NCBI GenBank assembly: GCA_031550605.1
Contig: JAVBOK010000022.1
Coordinates: 1-64,000 of the forward strand
DNA length: 64,000 nt
Source: FLUQ01 sp031550605
GTDB lineage: Bacteria > Desulfobacterota > Desulfovibrionia > Desulfovibrionales > Desulfovibrionaceae
Direction: 5' to 3'
The position numbers and the translations under genes were made by a program. Positions 61,117-64,000 of this stretch are shown in pieces (the stretch's first letter is position 1; each line of letters starts with the position of its first letter). The notes below the pieces were generated by a model, which saw only the letters and a list, made by a program, of their open reading frames with translations, ran no database searches and had not been told where the DNA came from.

Positions 61117-62652
61117 TTATTGCTTGGTGACCTTCCCCAGCAGCAAATGCTGGGTAGGCAAAAAGACCAGGCCCCCAATATTGCTTCCGTACATCACCAC
61201 CTCCTGGGGCCAGAACATGAACACCCAGGGGCACTCGTCCATGATGATCGTCATGGCCTGGCGGTACAGATCGGCCCGCACCGCCGGGTCCACTTCCACC
61301 CGGGCGCCGTCCAGAAGTTTATCCACCGTGGCGTTTTTGTAAAGAGCCCGGTTGGATTGCGGCACCCACTGGCTGCCGTGAAGGGTGGCGTAAAGGGCCT
61401 GGTCGGCGTCCCCGGTGGAGGGGCTCCAGCCCAGGTAGACCATATCGTGAACGCCTTTTTTTACCGCTTCCATCAGGGCCTGGAACTCCCATTGGCGGAT
61501 TTTGACCTTGATGCCGGCTTTGGCCCATTGGGCCTGGGCATTTTCATTGATCTGAACGTCCATCAGATAGCGGCCGACAGTATGCCAGAGTTCCAGCTCT
61601 ATCCCATCCGGATAGCCGGCTTCGGCCAGCAAGGCTCTGGCTTTTGCCGGATCATAGGGATATTTTCTGATGGGGCTGTACCCCCAGGTCAGCTTGGACA
61701 AGGGCGCGTCCGCCACCTCGCCCTGCCCTTCCAGAATGTTCCCCACGATCAAATCCAGATCCAGAGCGTAGTTAAGGGCCTGGCGCACCCTCACGTCGCC
61801 GAGCTTGGGCTTGCTGCAGTTCAGGGCGTAATAATAGGTCATGACCGAGGTGACTTTCAGGGCCCTGATGTGGGGATCGGAGGAAAGGCGCTTCACTTCG
61901 GTCACCGGCAGCAACAGCGCGACATCGGCCTGCCTGGATTGCAGCAGAAGGGCGCGGACGGAATCTTCGGGCACAATGCGGAAATGGACGTTCCGCACCA
62001 TCGGCGCGCCGTCATAATAATTCTCAAAGCGCTCCAGCACGATTTCTTCGCCCAATTTCCACTCTTTGAACTTGAACGGCCCTGTGCCCACGGGATTTTT
62101 GGCCAGATTCCTGCCGTGGGTTTTCAGCGCGGCCGCACTGATGACAGCGGCCGCCGGATGGGCCAGAAACTGGACCAGCGCGCCGGTGCGGTACTTGGTG
62201 TGCAGCACCACGGTCAGCGCGTCCCTGACTTCCACTTTTTGAATGGAACTCAGCACCGAACGCCGCGGGGAGCCCACCTCGGGGTTCAGAATACGTTCGA
62301 AAGAGGCTTTCACATCCTCGGCCGTCAGCTTGGTGCCGTCATGGAACGTCACATTCGGCCGCAGGCGGAATGTCCATTCCAGGCCGTCGGCGGAACTGCT
62401 CCAGCTGAGGGCAAGATCCGGTTCTATCTGCATCTGGGCATTGAACCGGGTCAAATTGCCGTAGATGTTCTTGTTGAACAGCTCGGTGGCCGAATCCGTG
62501 GCGAAATGCGGGTCAAAGGTGGAAGCGTCGGCGCCGGTGAGCACAACCAGCCGCTCCGCCACCGGGGCGGCGCGGGCAACGCCAGGGGAGCCCGCGAAAA
62601 CAACAGCCATAGAAACAAGAAGCAGCAGAACCCGGAGTACTTTCGCTTTCAT
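61117..62652 (-). CDS. ABC transporter solute-binding protein (family 5, peptide/nickel type)
   Basis: 511 aa from ATG 62652 with GGAAGGAAAG upstream. The signal peptide (KVLRVLLLLVSMAVVFAGSPGVARA) is followed by family-5 features: ADASTFDPHFATDSATE, FRLRPNVTFHDGTKLTAEDV, and GTGPFKFKEWKLGEEIVL. The family binds peptides, nickel complexes or opines; nothing here decides which. It follows the argininosuccinate-lyase-like gene by 18 bases, so the substrate might be an amino-acid derivative, by inference. Confidence 0.9.
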   Translation of the reverse strand: MKAKVLRVLLLLVSMAVVFAGSPGVARAAPVAERLVVLTGADASTFDPHFATDSATELFNKNIYGNLTRFNAQMQIEPDLALSWSSSADGLEWTFRLRPNVTFHDGTKLTAEDVKASFERILNPEVGSPRRSVLSSIQKVEVRDALTVVLHTKYRTGALVQFLAHPAAAVISAAALKTHGRNLAKNPVGTGPFKFKEWKLGEEIVLERFENYYDGAPMVRNVHFRIVPEDSVRALLLQSRQADVALLLPVTEVKRLSSDPHIRALKVTSVMTYYYALNCSKPKLGDVRVRQALNYALDLDLIVGNILEGQGEVADAPLSKLTWGYSPIRKYPYDPAKARALLAEAGYPDGIELELWHTVGRYLMDVQINENAQAQWAKAGIKVKIRQWEFQALMEAVKKGVHDMVYLGWSPSTGDADQALYATLHGSQWVPQSNRALYKNATVDKLLDGARVEVDPAVRADLYRQAMTIIMDECPWVFMFWPQEVVMYGSNIGGLVFLPTQHLLLGKVTKQ

Positions 62653-62670
62653 TGCTTTCCTTCCTTCACG

Positions 62671-64000
62671 TCATTTGCCGTCCGCTATTTCCGATGCCCG
62701 CTTCTGCAGCAGGGCATCCGCCGCCCTCCACTGTTCGCGGCGTTTGGCAAACCGCTTTTCACAGTCGGCTTTTGCCTGCCTTTGCAACTCCGCCATACGC
62801 TGTATTTCTTTCAGGGACGTTCCGCCCTGGCAGACACGGCGCTCCACATCCACCCGAAAATCCTTGGCCTGCGCCACCTGCTCTTTTGAAAGGGGCAAGT
62901 CCCGGCCGGCTACTTTTTTGCTCCATTCATTCAGCAATTCCCAGGTCAGATCCTCCTGTCCCCTGCCCGCAGCAAAGAGCTGGGAAATGGCGCTGCCCAC
63001 GATTGTATGCGCCATGCGGAAAGGCAGGCCCCCCTGCATGACCAGGCTGTCGGACAACTCCGTGGCGTTGCTGAAGCCCTTGTGCAGCATCCGCTCCATG
63101 GCTTCTTTTTTGAAAATCAGGCCCTTGGTGTATTCAGCGCTGATCAGGCACATCCCCGTTGCTTCGCGGATGATTTCCAACACGTCTTCCCAGGCCACGG
63201 TGACATCGCGGCTGGCATGGTATGCCACGGAACTGGCCGCGCAAATGCCGGCGTAACGGCCCGCGTAAATGCGGGCCTGAGCCCGTACCGTGGCGCAAAT
63301 CACGGGATTGCGTTTTTGCGGCATGATGCTGCTGGAGTCAATCAGATCATTGGGCAGATCCGCAAATCCGGCTTCATTGGAGCACCAGTAGATGACGTCT
63401 TCCGCCAGGCGCGCCTGGGTCAGCAGACTCATCAGGGCGGTGTTGGCCGCCTCCAGCATGTAATCGGCGCTTACCACCGCGTCCTGCGTATGTTCCCACA
63501 CGTCATCGAAACCCAACAGTCTGGCAGTCAGCTTGCGGTCAATGGGATAGCTGGAGCCGCACAGTGCGGCGGCGCCGAGCGGATTGCGGTTGAAACGATC
63601 CACGCATGCGATTATGCGCTCCAGATCCCTGAGAAAAGCGGCCGCGACGCCAAGCAGATAATGCCCCATGGTTATGGGCTGGGCCTGCTGCCCGTACGTA
63701 TATCCCGGAAAAACAAAATCGGCGGTTTCTTCGATCCGCGCGTGCAACACAGCTGTCATATGATGCAGGGAATCGGCGAGCGCAAACAAGGTTTCCCTCA
63801 ATTCCATGCGCCACATGGCGGCCTCTACGTCGTTGCGGCTGCGGGCCACAGGCAATTGCCCGCATATTTCCGCACCCACCCGGGCCGCAAGCATGTGCTC
63901 GAAATTGAGATACAGGTCTTCCAGGCGGGGGTCCAGTTCCGGCGTCATGCTGTCCCATTCCCGCATGGCCCCCAGAATCCGGCCGGCCGCCTCTCCGGAA
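62671..64000 (-). CDS. argininosuccinate-lyase-like enzyme, partial at window edge
   Basis: The frame is open to the end of the window; 443 codons are visible and the true start lies beyond 64000. The fumarase/aspartase signature SSSIMPQKRNP is complete, and GAAALCGSSYPIDRKLTARLLG with SRNDVEA shows closest likeness to ArgH. The C-terminal ~60 residues (basic, glutamine-rich) are unlike E. coli ArgH. As it heads an operon with an ABC transporter, it may split an imported compound rather than make arginine. Confidence 0.8.
   Translation of the reverse strand, partial: SGEAAGRILGAMREWDSMTPELDPRLEDLYLNFEHMLAARVGAEICGQLPVARSRNDVEAAMWRMELRETLFALADSLHHMTAVLHARIEETADFVFPGYTYGQQAQPITMGHYLLGVAAAFLRDLERIIACVDRFNRNPLGAAALCGSSYPIDRKLTARLLGFDDVWEHTQDAVVSADYMLEAANTALMSLLTQARLAEDVIYWCSNEAGFADLPNDLIDSSSIMPQKRNPVICATVRAQARIYAGRYAGICAASSVAYHASRDVTVAWEDVLEIIREATGMCLISAEYTKGLIFKKEAMERMLHKGFSNATELSDSLVMQGGLPFRMAHTIVGSAISQLFAAGRGQEDLTWELLNEWSKKVAGRDLPLSKEQVAQAKDFRVDVERRVCQGGTSLKEIQRMAELQRQAKADCEKRFAKRREQWRAADALLQKRASEIADGK

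Noticed and set aside
1..64000. CRISPR arrays, rRNA, tRNA, integrases, complete insertion sequences
   Set aside because: I looked for regular direct repeats, tRNA cloverleafs, rRNA motifs and recombinase signatures and saw none apart from the transposase relic at 52940-53170.

Overview
The window is about 62% GC and densely coded. Tripartite TRAP, tripartite tricarboxylate and TAXI carriers, TauE/SafE sulfite/organosulfonate-type exporters, several hybrid histidine kinases, sigma-54 activators and a chemoreceptor together suggest an anaerobic, organic-acid-using member of the Desulfovibrionaceae (Desulfovibrio/Bilophila-like). That placement is inferred from gene content and style only; no rRNA or tRNA gene lies in the window.

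Region 1 (260-12109) is the most striking. It is a partner-switching signalling module. Two membrane proteins each fuse an RsbW/SpoIIAB-type kinase domain to a Cache-HAMP-SpoIIE phosphatase (260-2920 and 6587-9313). Each is accompanied by a second membrane SpoIIE-type protein (2917-4896 and 10109-12109). There is one STAS anti-anti-sigma protein (9670-10014) and one AAA+ regulator whose sigma-54 contact loop is altered (5092-6411). Good sigma-54 promoters precede the + strand copies. One phosphatase has lost catalytic residues. A DHH phosphoesterase and a PGDYG-type protein follow.

Region 2 (14711-25074) holds a lipoprotein-like hybrid kinase with two solute-binding domains, a large EF-hand membrane protein behind a promoter-plus-terminator leader, a TAXI solute receptor translationally coupled to a Cache hybrid kinase, and a 3-hydroxyacyl-CoA dehydrogenase. 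Region 3 (25332-33631) has tandem TauE/SafE exporters, NudC, a methyltransferase, and a likely operon of 2-oxoacid dehydrogenase E1 alpha/beta with a complete DctPQM TRAP transporter.

Region 4 (33830-44492) looks like a hydroxyacid regulon: an AEC carrier, a D-2-hydroxyacid dehydrogenase interrupted by one amber codon, a PrpR-like sigma-54 activator, a LarA-type racemase, a second D-2-hydroxyacid dehydrogenase, a tartronate-semialdehyde-reductase-like enzyme and a TctABC transporter. Sigma-54 promoter candidates and a shared GTCGCG inverted-repeat motif occur in its intergenic regions.

Region 5 (44933-47881) carries three membrane proteins (unknown, MarC, MFS). Region 6 (47951-53340) is a gene graveyard: a phage tail-fibre 5' end joined in frame to the 3' part of an aconitase-family hydratase, a sigma-54 activator tail, an IclR-like tail, half an aminotransferase and an IS256-type transposase remnant. 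An intact L,D-transpeptidase and an MBL hydrolase sit among them. Region 7 (53341-64000) has a chemoreceptor, a FIST-domain protein with its hybrid kinase, and a peptide/nickel-type ABC transporter (binding protein and two permeases, no ATPase seen) behind an argininosuccinate-lyase-like gene that runs off the window.
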